From contig JBARIW010000084.1 in the NCBI GenBank assembly GCA_049799955.1, positions 1 to 64,000 on the forward strand: 64,000 bases of DNA, given 5' to 3'. Shown piece after piece: positions 36,639 through 44,045 of the stretch. Numbering within the stretch: position 1 is the stretch's first letter; each line of letters begins with the position of its first letter. The position numbers and the translations under genes were made by a program. Below the pieces are notes generated by a model. It worked only from the letters and a program-made list of their open reading frames with translations. It had not been told where the DNA came from and made no database searches. Source of the stretch: JBGTFE01 sp049799955 (GTDB taxonomy: Bacteria > Acidobacteriota > Blastocatellia > Pyrinomonadales > Pyrinomonadaceae).

Positions 36639-38351
36639 ATGGATTCAGTTCCAAATCATGTCATCCGCCGTCAAATTCTGGAATTTCGCGGGGTCAGGGA
36701 AGCCGACGCGCGACAATTGCAGGAAGAAATCGGCGAGTTGTTCCGGGAGAAAATTCTTCCTCTTCTCGACCGATATCTGTCGGAGCATAGTCCGGGCGGT
36801 GTTACACACCGAATCGAGCGGCTGGAACTGAATATCGGAACTGTTTTTCGCAATAATCTCGAAAAAGATTTCATTGAAAAAGTAACCCGGCAACTGGAAA
36901 TTTATTTTCAACCGCAACCGTCTTCCGATTCGAATTTTAAGGCAAAGAAAGAGGAAATTCCGGCTGAAAAAAGTCATCTGGAAACGTTTAGCTTCTTTAT
37001 AGAAACCGGCAATTTGCCCTGGTGGACTGATTTCAAAAATAATAATCCGGTGAAGGAAAGTCTGGATTTTCTCCTACGGAAGGAAGACTCCACGCTTAGA
37101 AATCTGATGTACAAATGGGCGCGTCAACCCGATGCCCTCAAGCGAATCGTCATCCAAACCGGTTTCCCGAAATGGACGGAACTGGCGGCGGCGAACATGG
37201 ATTGTACAGGCGAAGAGTTAAGTTCGATGCTCTCACAGCTAATGGATTTATTAAAAAAAATAACTCCATGGAATGACTATCCTGAACATAAATTACAGGA
37301 AACCGTCGGGCTTAAATTGTTGCCCTGGGTATTCTTGTCGCCTCGTAAAACACAAACTACGACGGATTTTTGGAGCAGTTTTTTGATACAACTGACAGCC
37401 GGGCTGTCTATAAAATATAACGACCTGTTTGCCGAATTATTTCTACAATTTGAAAAAAATAAACATGGACAAACCATGCAGGAAGAAGAGCCGGTCGCTT
37501 TTTTATGGAAAAACATAACTCCGGGCGGAGATTTACAGGCGAATTTATTTGAACGAATCAAGCGTCTTTTAGAATTCAAAACGCTTGCCCCGGAAAAGAA
37601 AAAACAATGGCTTGAATATTTACAAAAGCTTAATGAGCAAGTGGTGGAGGGCGAAGCTTTGCAGGCAATTATTCAACTGCTTGAACAGGAAGCAATGGCT
37701 GAGCCTGACAAATCTGCAATCGCTCTCCTGAGTGATAAAAGAAAAGATTCGGATTTGACGGAAGCTCCCGACCGGCAAGAAGATTTTAAGTTAGTAAAAC
37801 AGGAAGTTCTTAAATTAATAAAAAAGGAAAAGGCTCGATTCAGCGACACCGATGAACTATTCGTAAGCAATGCCGGGTTGGTTATATTCTCGCCTTTTTT
37901 AGCTGGATTTTTTGAAAATTTGCGCCTGCTTGAGGAGCGCCGGTTCGCAAATGCCGCCGCCGCGCATCGTGCGGTCGGGCTTTTACAATTTTTGGCGGAC
38001 GGCAGGGAAATTCCGGCGGAGCACCAATGCGGGCTTAATAAAATTCTATGCGGATTGGACGCTGAAACCGTGTTGGAATTTGGCGAGCCGGTTACGGCTG
38101 AAGAAGCGGAAGCCTGTCAAATTTTGCTCGAAGCCGTAATCGCCAATGCCCCGATTTTAGGAGAAATGTCGGTTGATGGATTTCGGGGTAGTTTTTTAAT
38201 TCGAAAAGGAATGCTTCGCGCGGGCGCGGGCGCGTGGCATTTGAATGTTGAACGGGAAACCTTTGATATCGTTCTGGAGCGTTTCCCGTGGAATTGGAAC
38301 ATTGTCAAACTGCCCTGGATGGAGTGGGCAATCAGCGTCGAGTGGATATGA
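36639..38351 (+). CDS. eCIS tape measure protein (Afp14-like)
   Basis: This 570-residue protein opens NHVIRRQILEFRGV, a pattern shared by CIS tape measure proteins. It then has helical and charged segments, and ends with LFVSNAGLVIFSPFLAGFF, RAVGLLQFLADG and the closing WNIVKLPWMEWAISVEW, the typical C-terminal block of this family. It sets tube length and may load the tube lumen. It is the last rightward gene before the two leftward cargo genes, whose stop lies 17 bases away. Convincing from both termini. Confidence 0.85.
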   Translation: MDSVPNHVIRRQILEFRGVREADARQLQEEIGELFREKILPLLDRYLSEHSPGGVTHRIERLELNIGTVFRNNLEKDFIEKVTRQLEIYFQPQPSSDSNFKAKKEEIPAEKSHLETFSFFIETGNLPWWTDFKNNNPVKESLDFLLRKEDSTLRNLMYKWARQPDALKRIVIQTGFPKWTELAAANMDCTGEELSSMLSQLMDLLKKITPWNDYPEHKLQETVGLKLLPWVFLSPRKTQTTTDFWSSFLIQLTAGLSIKYNDLFAELFLQFEKNKHGQTMQEEEPVAFLWKNITPGGDLQANLFERIKRLLEFKTLAPEKKKQWLEYLQKLNEQVVEGEALQAIIQLLEQEAMAEPDKSAIALLSDKRKDSDLTEAPDRQEDFKLVKQEVLKLIKKEKARFSDTDELFVSNAGLVIFSPFLAGFFENLRLLEERRFANAAAAHRAVGLLQFLADGREIPAEHQCGLNKILCGLDAETVLEFGEPVTAEEAEACQILLEAVIANAPILGEMSVDGFRGSFLIRKGMLRAGAGAWHLNVERETFDIVLERFPWNWNIVKLPWMEWAISVEWI

Positions 38352-38368
38352 AATTTCCTTTTTCCCTT

Positions 38369-39823
38369 TTATTTCCCTTCGGGAAATGGATAACCTGCTT
38401 CCTTTCGGTAATCCATATTCGGCGGCGTGGTGTCATCCTGCCGCTGTTGGTTATCTAAGTATTCCGCCCCTTCAGCCGTAATCCTCATGGATGCCGAGTT
38501 GCTGTTTAAAAGGTTCATATAAGCTCCGTTTTCGGCGAGTATGTTCCGCATGTTAGTCAACAATATCTGTTCGCCAAGTCTGGCACTGCGAACGAGCGTC
38601 AGTTTATGTGTTTTTGAACCCTTTCTAAAATCCCTCCAACGCAATGGTGCGTTCAATTCCTCACCCAGAGCTTGCAGCATGACGTTCAGCTGCCTCTTGA
38701 TTTCCGGTTCATTATCATCAATGTCACTGCTGACATGAGCCACCAGATAACCTTTGTCCGTTTCGGTGTGGCATTCAATCATCACCTCGACGCAGCCTAT
38801 CAACCCGCCTGTTCCCACGTATTCGTAGGGACCATCGTTAATAACGATTATCGCGTGATTAATCGGAGCATACAACGTGGCGTCACGCGGATAGTGGTCG
38901 TCTGATTCTCTGGTTTCAAACGCGACATCGGTTGTCCTGCTTGCGCCAAGCTCATTCCGCAATTCCTGTTTGGACTTCACAATCTGAAGTTCAACGAGTT
39001 TAAGCCCATTTTCCAAATCGTAGACGTTTTTAGGGTCATTCAGCTTTTTCGCTTTGTCAGCGTCCTTGGAGGCTTGATATTGCGTAAAAACATCATTACC
39101 TTTTTCCGAGCCAACGTCCTTCAGGCTCTTGTATTGCTTTCCCTTATAGGTGATAACGCGCTGGATTATCCCGCCATTATCCTGAATTACCGGCTGATGT
39201 CCGGCAGAGCCTCCGGTCGTCGCGTTGTCCAACTGCAAGGCTTTAGCGCCCATCGCATCTGCTTCGCGCTCCAAGCCCGCATCATCATTAATCTCTACCC
39301 CTTTCATTTGCAGTATAGGATTCACCTTTCCCTGCTTTTGCTGAACCACGTGCCACGCCTCATGCGGAAGATGTTTTTCCTGTCCGGCAGCGACATGGAT
39401 GTTTGTCCCTTGCGCGTAAGCATGAGCTTGCAATCGAGCAGGCTTATCAGAGTTATAATGCACTTTCACGCCATCCATAGAATAACCCGAAAGATTTTCT
39501 ATTCCGGATTTGAGGTTATCAGGTAATCCGGTTTTGTTTTCTTTCTTCTGTATTGGATATTGTTGAGCGGAATAATCATTAGTCATCCTCTGTAATTGAG
39601 CTGCTTCTTTAGGATGTGAGTCGTTTTTAGTCATTTCCTGAACGGTTCTCAACTGCTTCACCTGAGAATTATTATTCGCAATCTCTTTCAGTTTTTTTTG
39701 AGCTGTTGCCTCAGGTCTGTTGTCGGAAAATTGAAAAGCGGACTCGCCGTCATGCTTTTGAGAAACTGCATTTCCCGCCGATTGGCTTTTGTTTTCCTGC
39801 GTTTTGTCTGCGCGAGCATTCAT
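38369..39823 (-). CDS. eCIS cargo protein: DUF4157 plus CheD/CNF-like deamidase candidate (1)
   Basis: This 484-residue protein starts with a disordered Gln/Asn/Lys-rich region (1-95). A DUF4157 domain follows (LPDNLKSGIENLSGYSMDGV, then HEAWH at residues 154-158, the HExxH zinc-peptidase motif). DUF4157 proteins are the recognised cargo class of eCIS. The C-terminal part is unlike any toxin I can name for certain, but GLIGCVEVMIE (Cys344) followed by VAHVSSD (His363) fits the Cys/His arrangement of CheD and CNF-type glutamine deamidases. A similar pattern occurs in the neighbouring cargo gene, which argues against chance. It is encoded leftward, downstream of the second cargo gene with 10 bases between them. 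No immunity gene is obvious. The deamidase call is inference. Confidence 0.7.
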   Translation of the reverse strand: MNARADKTQENKSQSAGNAVSQKHDGESAFQFSDNRPEATAQKKLKEIANNNSQVKQLRTVQEMTKNDSHPKEAAQLQRMTNDYSAQQYPIQKKENKTGLPDNLKSGIENLSGYSMDGVKVHYNSDKPARLQAHAYAQGTNIHVAAGQEKHLPHEAWHVVQQKQGKVNPILQMKGVEINDDAGLEREADAMGAKALQLDNATTGGSAGHQPVIQDNGGIIQRVITYKGKQYKSLKDVGSEKGNDVFTQYQASKDADKAKKLNDPKNVYDLENGLKLVELQIVKSKQELRNELGASRTTDVAFETRESDDHYPRDATLYAPINHAIIVINDGPYEYVGTGGLIGCVEVMIECHTETDKGYLVAHVSSDIDDNEPEIKRQLNVMLQALGEELNAPLRWRDFRKGSKTHKLTLVRSARLGEQILLTNMRNILAENGAYMNLLNSNSASMRITAEGAEYLDNQQRQDDTTPPNMDYRKEAGYPFPEGK

Positions 39824-39833
39824 ATTTTCTCTT

Positions 39834-41132
39834 TTAATATCGTATCGGCATAGCCCGCCACATCACAGTCGGCGTGTCTTCGTGTCCTGTTATATTCATC
39901 CGATAATCCCCGTCTGCCGGACTTATTATTGTTCGCACGTTATCCGGTTCCATCCAACTGAGCCAGCCCGGACGACCTTGATAAGTCGTTTCGTCATACA
40001 ACAACTGGCAATTGTCAGGTCTCTCTCCGGCATACTGCTCGAACCTCCTGACCAGCGCATTGACTTGCCGCTTTAAGACCTGCTTACTTTGCGGCACTCC
40101 ATCGGTGACTACCATATGGCAAGCAAACCCTGCATTTTCACTTTCTAATATGAATCCAATGCAAGAGATTAAACCGCTTAACTCAAGTCTGGCGCGAGCG
40201 CCGCTTGCCGGTCTGTAACCAACTCCATACTCTCCCACATACGAATACAAGGGGTCTTCATATTCATCATCAACCGTTGCGTCTCCGGTGATTTCTTCCA
40301 TAAAATGCGGTGCGAACCGTTCGTCAATCTCAGCTCCGTCCGAGCTGAATCTATACTGGTCGTACTCCTCTTCGTGAATCATGTAGGATGCGCTTGGCGC
40401 GCCGTTTGTTCGCAACAGTTCAAATGTATTGTTTCCCAAATCGCGTCTGTGTATCATCCTCATCCACGGGTATTTACTATCTGTGTACACGATGTCCATT
40501 TCATTCAGGAATATCGGAAACCTCTGTACCACCGGGCTGCTTTCGGCATCCGTTAGTCCGACATTATTCCGGATGGATTGCTCGTCGCGCGTCATCCGCA
40601 AAGCTTTCGCGCCCATTACATCCGCTTCGTTCTCCAATCGCTTATCATCATTAATCGATACTTTCTTGTCCTTCATCTGCATCGTCGGATTCACTCGACC
40701 CTGCATCTGCTGTACGGTATGCCATGCCTCATGCGGCAGATGCCGTTCCTGTCCCGGCGCGACGTGAATTTCAGTTCCCTGCGTATAAGCCAAAGCGTTT
40801 AGCTGTGCGGGGCGGGACGAGTTGTAATGAACCCGCACCGCATCCATTGAAAAGCCGGAAAGATTTTCGATTCCTTTTTTGAGATTGTCGGGCAAGCCGG
40901 TTTTATTCGGAAGGGATTTTGATGGAATCGCCGTAGGATTTTTGTCGTTTTCTTCAAAAGAAAAGGTTTCCTCGGGCGAAGATTCAAATACGCCCTGAAC
41001 CGGCGCATCGTTTGAATTATTTTGCCGGTCAACAAAATTAATTCCATATGCAGGAGGAGCCAATCCCTGACCGGAAACGTTCGTTTGTTTTCCGGAAGTT
41101 TTGGCAGCGGGCTTTGGAGATTTCTTTTTCAT
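39834..41132 (-). CDS. eCIS cargo protein: DUF4157 plus CheD/CNF-like deamidase candidate (2)
   Basis: This 432-residue protein has a Lys/Ser/Pro-rich disordered N-terminus, then a DUF4157 domain (LPDNLKKGIENLSGFSMDAV; HEAWH at residues 134-138). Its C-terminal domain contains LSGLISCIGFILES (Cys324) and FACHMVVTDG (His339). The 15-residue Cys-His spacing and the flanking residues closely resemble the CheD signature (GLGSCVGV...HVMLPD) and the LSGC motif of CNF1 and BLF1. The DUF4157 parts of the two cargo proteins are near-identical in places while the C-termini are diverged, as expected of a common delivery domain and different toxins. It is first in the leftward two-gene operon and divergent from the ATPase gene. 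Confidence 0.72.
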   Translation of the reverse strand: MKKKSPKPAAKTSGKQTNVSGQGLAPPAYGINFVDRQNNSNDAPVQGVFESSPEETFSFEENDKNPTAIPSKSLPNKTGLPDNLKKGIENLSGFSMDAVRVHYNSSRPAQLNALAYTQGTEIHVAPGQERHLPHEAWHTVQQMQGRVNPTMQMKDKKVSINDDKRLENEADVMGAKALRMTRDEQSIRNNVGLTDAESSPVVQRFPIFLNEMDIVYTDSKYPWMRMIHRRDLGNNTFELLRTNGAPSASYMIHEEEYDQYRFSSDGAEIDERFAPHFMEEITGDATVDDEYEDPLYSYVGEYGVGYRPASGARARLELSGLISCIGFILESENAGFACHMVVTDGVPQSKQVLKRQVNALVRRFEQYAGERPDNCQLLYDETTYQGRPGWLSWMEPDNVRTIISPADGDYRMNITGHEDTPTVMWRAMPIRY

Positions 41133-41188
41133 TTTGCTATCTTAATTTTGCGAAATGTTTTGTAATTCCAATCGTAACAGCCTTCTCG

Positions 41189-41203
41189 TTTGTTACAAAC
41201 AAA
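41189..41203. promoter_or_regulatory. Candidate operator palindrome in divergent cargo/ATPase spacer
   Basis: TTTGTT-ACA-AACAAA is a perfect 6-3-6 palindrome lying midway between the leftward cargo gene start (41132) and the rightward ATPase start (41244). It may be a regulator site shared by both directions. The motif is short and AT-rich, so chance is possible. Confidence 0.3.
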
Positions 41204-41243
41204 TATATTTGCTATTCAGCTAAAATTATTTTAACTATTTTAC

Positions 41244-42593
41244 ATGAAAAGCCCTCTTAACGATAACGCCGGAGACCTGGAACAGGAACTGAACTGGTTG
41301 ACCAGAATCATAGATAGACGCTTTCGTCTGTATTTTGAAAAGGAAGCTGCGGAGACGGATATTTTCGCCATTGCTCCGCCGGACTTTACGGAATCAAAAT
41401 CTCAATACGCCGATTTAATCAGGTATTATCACGTATCTTTTGCCGAGCGTTTGTGCCTTATCCTGGCATTGACTCCGCACATCCGTCCTCGTTTGTTTGA
41501 TGTATTTTATACTAAAAACTCAACTTTTGACAAGAAATTCACGGAGTTCGGCGGAATAAGCGAAGGCGCGGAGGGCGACTTTGTTCCCACCGGAGAAACC
41601 CTTGCATTTCTGCTCGCCGGAGTAGACCTGAAAATTCGTTTTTCGTTAAATCCGATTCTCGGGCGCGACCATTTTTTCACAAAGCATAATATTTTGAATC
41701 TGGAAACAGGCAAGCCCGGCTTGTCTCCCTTAAAAGCTCCTCTGCGGTTATCGGAGGAATATCTCAGCTACCTGACTACGGGCGAAGCGCAGCGACCGCA
41801 TTTCAGCTCTCATTTTCCTGCCCGTTATATTGAAACGCAGCAAAACTGGGATGATTTGGTCTTAAACGCCGGAACTCTCAATATGGTGCGGGAAATCGAA
41901 AGCTGGATAAAACACGGAGATACTTTATTAAACGATTGGGAGATGGCGGGCAAAATCCGTCCCGGCTTGCGGACTTTGTTTTACGGACCGCCCGGAACAG
42001 GTAAAACCATGACTGCCTGTTTGCTCGGAAAATCTACCGGGCATGATGTTTACCGCGTTGACCTTTCGGCGGTTGTTTCCAAATATATCGGCGAAACGGA
42101 AAAAAATCTGTCCAGAATATTTGAAATGGCGGAAAACAAAAAATGGATTTTATTTTTCGACGAGGCGGACGCTCTTTTCGGCAAGCGCAGCGAAACCAAA
42201 GACGCGCACGACCGCTATGCCAATCAGGAAGTTTCCTTTCTGCTTCAGCGCATCGAAACCTTTAGCGGCATAGTCATTCTGGCTTCGAACCTGAAGGAAA
42301 ATATGGATAAGTCTTTTAGCCGCCGCTTTGAATCAATCATCTATTTTCCTCTGCCCGGCGCGCGCGAACGTCTTCTGCTCTGGCAAAAAGGATTTTCGTC
42401 AAAAGCGAAAATGGAAGAGACGGTTGACCTCAATGAAATCGCCAAAAACCACGAGCTTTCCGGCGGAAACATTATGAATGTGATTCGTTTCGTGTCGCTC
42501 CAGGCGATTGCCCGCGGAAATAATACCGTCATCCATTCGGATATTATGCAGGGCATTAAACGGGAATATATAAAGCACGGGAAAATGGGATAA
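41244..42593 (+). CDS. eCIS AAA+ ATPase (Afp15/Pvc15-like)
   Basis: This 449-residue protein has a helical N-terminal domain (about 1-200) and one AAA+ module. Walker A is GPPGTGKT at 248-255, Walker B is FFDEAD with Asp306-Glu307, and sensor 1 is ILASNLKENMD followed by SFSRRFE with arginine fingers. Afp15/Pvc15-type ATPases are required for particle assembly or cargo loading. They are single-ring and unlike the two-ring ClpV of type VI secretion. It follows the cargo genes in the divergent direction and ends at a terminator, marking the right end of the cluster. Its order and motifs are standard. Confidence 0.93.
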   Translation: MKSPLNDNAGDLEQELNWLTRIIDRRFRLYFEKEAAETDIFAIAPPDFTESKSQYADLIRYYHVSFAERLCLILALTPHIRPRLFDVFYTKNSTFDKKFTEFGGISEGAEGDFVPTGETLAFLLAGVDLKIRFSLNPILGRDHFFTKHNILNLETGKPGLSPLKAPLRLSEEYLSYLTTGEAQRPHFSSHFPARYIETQQNWDDLVLNAGTLNMVREIESWIKHGDTLLNDWEMAGKIRPGLRTLFYGPPGTGKTMTACLLGKSTGHDVYRVDLSAVVSKYIGETEKNLSRIFEMAENKKWILFFDEADALFGKRSETKDAHDRYANQEVSFLLQRIETFSGIVILASNLKENMDKSFSRRFESIIYFPLPGARERLLLWQKGFSSKAKMEETVDLNEIAKNHELSGGNIMNVIRFVSLQAIARGNNTVIHSDIMQGIKREYIKHGKMG

Positions 42594-42627
42594 GGCGTCG
42601 GCATGTCTGAACCGGAAACTTAAAATA

Positions 42628-42662
42628 AAGACTGATTGGCTTCGAGCTGGTCGGTCTTTTTG
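42628..42662 (+). terminator. Terminator at the right end of the eCIS cluster
   Basis: AAGACTGATTGG (42628-42639) pairs with CTGGTCGGTCTT (42647-42658) over 12 positions, allowing G-U pairs, across a 7-base loop, followed by a T-run. Confidence 0.65.
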
Positions 42663-42716
42663 TTTGAGATTAAAAATCCGTTCGTTTTAGCAATTTTTCA
42701 AGTTCCGAACTCAGTT

Positions 42717-42926
42717 AATGAAGCAAAAAGCTTCGTGAACTAAGCTCAGAGCTTCGTCGATGGAGTTAAAAGCATCGTCGATGGAGCAAAAACCATCAAT
42801 GATGGAGTTAAAAGCATCAACGATGGAGTTAAAAGCATCATCTATGAAGTAAAAAGCATCATTGATGGTGTAAAAGACTCCATCGATGCAGTAAAAAGCT
42901 TCGTCGAGACGGCAAAAAGCTTCACG
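42717..42926. repeat. 21-bp tandem repeat, about ten units
   Basis: Units begin at 42717, 42738, 42759, 42780, 42801, 42822, 42843, 42864, 42885 and 42906, exactly 21 bases apart. The consensus is close to GATGGAGTTAAAAGCATCATC. Read on the plus strand it gives heptads like DGVKSIN, interrupted by one TAA at 42741. Read on the minus strand it gives heptads like DDAFNSI with no stop across the array, but there is no ATG, GTG or TTG start in that frame. It is most likely a non-coding minisatellite, or the decayed repeat of a coiled-coil gene. Confidence 0.8.
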
Positions 42927-42981
42927 CGCAAAGCTATTTACTTCAATTTAGCTTGAAAAAGCTTTGTGTTAATCTTTTTAT

Positions 42982-43935
42982 ATGTCTTCCTTCACCGGAA
43001 AAATCAAACAAAAAGCGCTCGAAATCGGTTTTCATAAAATCGGCATCGCGCGCGCCGAAAATTTAGAGCGTGAAGGCGAGCGTTTGAAAGAATGGCTCGG
43101 CAAAAATTATCACGGCGAGATGCGCTGGATGGAGCGCGAGCCGGAAAAACGCGCCAGCCCCGAACTGCTTTTCCCCGGCGCAAAATCGATGATTGTCGTC
43201 GCGCTGAATTACTACACGCCGCACGAACACGAACAAACGGACGCAAAGGGAAAAGTTTCGCGCTATGCGTGGGGCGACGATTATCACGATGTCGTTAAGG
43301 AAAAATTAAGAGAATTATTAAGTTGGATAAAGACGGAAAACGCAGCGGCAGACGGGAAAATCTGCGTCGATACTGCGCCCGTGATGGACAAAGCCTGGGC
43401 GGTTCGCGCCGGTCTCGGATGGCTCGGGAAACATTCTAATTTAATCACGAAAGAATACGGCTCGTGGGTATTTATCGGCGAGATTCTGCTGAATTTAGAG
43501 CTTGAATACGAAACCGAAACGATTCAAGACCATTGCGGAACCTGCACGGCTTGTCTCGACGCCTGCCCGACCGGCGCGATTGTTTCGCCTTTTATAGTTG
43601 ATTCTGAAAAGTGTTTGTCTTATGCTACTATCGAATTGCGCTCCCCCGAATTTTCACCTGAAATAAAAGAAAACCTGAGCGGCTGGCTTTACGGCTGCGA
43701 TATTTGTCAGGACGTTTGCCCGTGGAATCGTTTTGAAAAACCGACCGGAGAAGCGCGATTCGAACCGCGCGAGGGAAATGTTTCCGCCGATTTGGACGAA
43801 ATTCTATCGCTCTCACCCGAAGAATATGCCCGGCGATTTCGCCGGAGCGCGATGAAGCGTACGAAGCTCGGCGGCTTGCAGAGAAATGCAAACGCCTTGC
43901 TCGCACATTCAAACAAGCGGGTTGAAAATAGATAA
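42982..43935 (+). CDS. queG: Epoxyqueuosine reductase QueG
   Basis: This 317-residue protein reduces epoxyqueuosine to queuosine in tRNA, the last step of queuosine synthesis, using cobalamin and two [4Fe-4S] clusters. The N-terminal cobalamin-dependent part has YHGEMRWMEREPEKRASPE and the catalytic Asp block VDTAPVMDKAWAVRAGLGWLGKHSN. The cluster ligands are in CGTCTACLDACPTGA and CDICQDVCPW. Length and start are standard. It stands alone, right of the minisatellite, and its stop is followed at once by a palindromic repeat. No other queuosine gene is nearby, which is common. Confidence 0.95.
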   Translation: MSSFTGKIKQKALEIGFHKIGIARAENLEREGERLKEWLGKNYHGEMRWMEREPEKRASPELLFPGAKSMIVVALNYYTPHEHEQTDAKGKVSRYAWGDDYHDVVKEKLRELLSWIKTENAAADGKICVDTAPVMDKAWAVRAGLGWLGKHSNLITKEYGSWVFIGEILLNLELEYETETIQDHCGTCTACLDACPTGAIVSPFIVDSEKCLSYATIELRSPEFSPEIKENLSGWLYGCDICQDVCPWNRFEKPTGEARFEPREGNVSADLDEILSLSPEEYARRFRRSAMKRTKLGGLQRNANALLAHSNKRVENR

Positions 43936-44029
43936 ATTCAAGATTCAAGATTTAAGATTCAAGATTAGAAAACGGCATTCCCAATCTTAAATTTTGAATC
44001 TTGAATCTTGAATTTTGAATCCTGAATTT
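43934..44029. repeat. Long palindromic repeat (TTCAAGA-type words)
   Basis: The left arm, about 43934-43966, is built of repeated AAGATTC-like words. The right arm, about 43983-44029, is the reverse complement with the same words (TTGAATC). It fills most of the space between queG and the next start. A transcript could fold it into a long AU-rich hairpin. Confidence 0.8.
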
Positions 44030-44045
44030 ACCCGGAGAAGAAATT

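Larger units (their letters stand above)
42594..42981. other. Gene-free stretch between the ATPase gene and queG
   Basis: Besides the terminator, this region is filled mainly by a 21-base tandem repeat (42717-42926). No start codon initiates a long frame on either strand, although the repeat keeps frames open on both. It separates the accessory eCIS cluster from the core-like right side of the window. Confidence 0.6.

Noticed and set aside
17664..42593. Type VI secretion system
   Set aside because: There is a VgrG-like spike but no TssJLM membrane complex, no TssBC sheath pair and no two-ring ClpV. The DYNAHDPGITILE baseplate protein, DUF4255 cap and DUF4157 cargo are eCIS marks.
17664..42593. 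Prophage
   Set aside because: No capsid, portal, terminase, integrase or lysis gene is present, and the tail genes follow the Afp/PVC order.
42717..42926. CRISPR-like array
   Set aside because: The units are contiguous, 21 bases each, with no unique spacers between them, and there are no cas genes. It is a tandem repeat.
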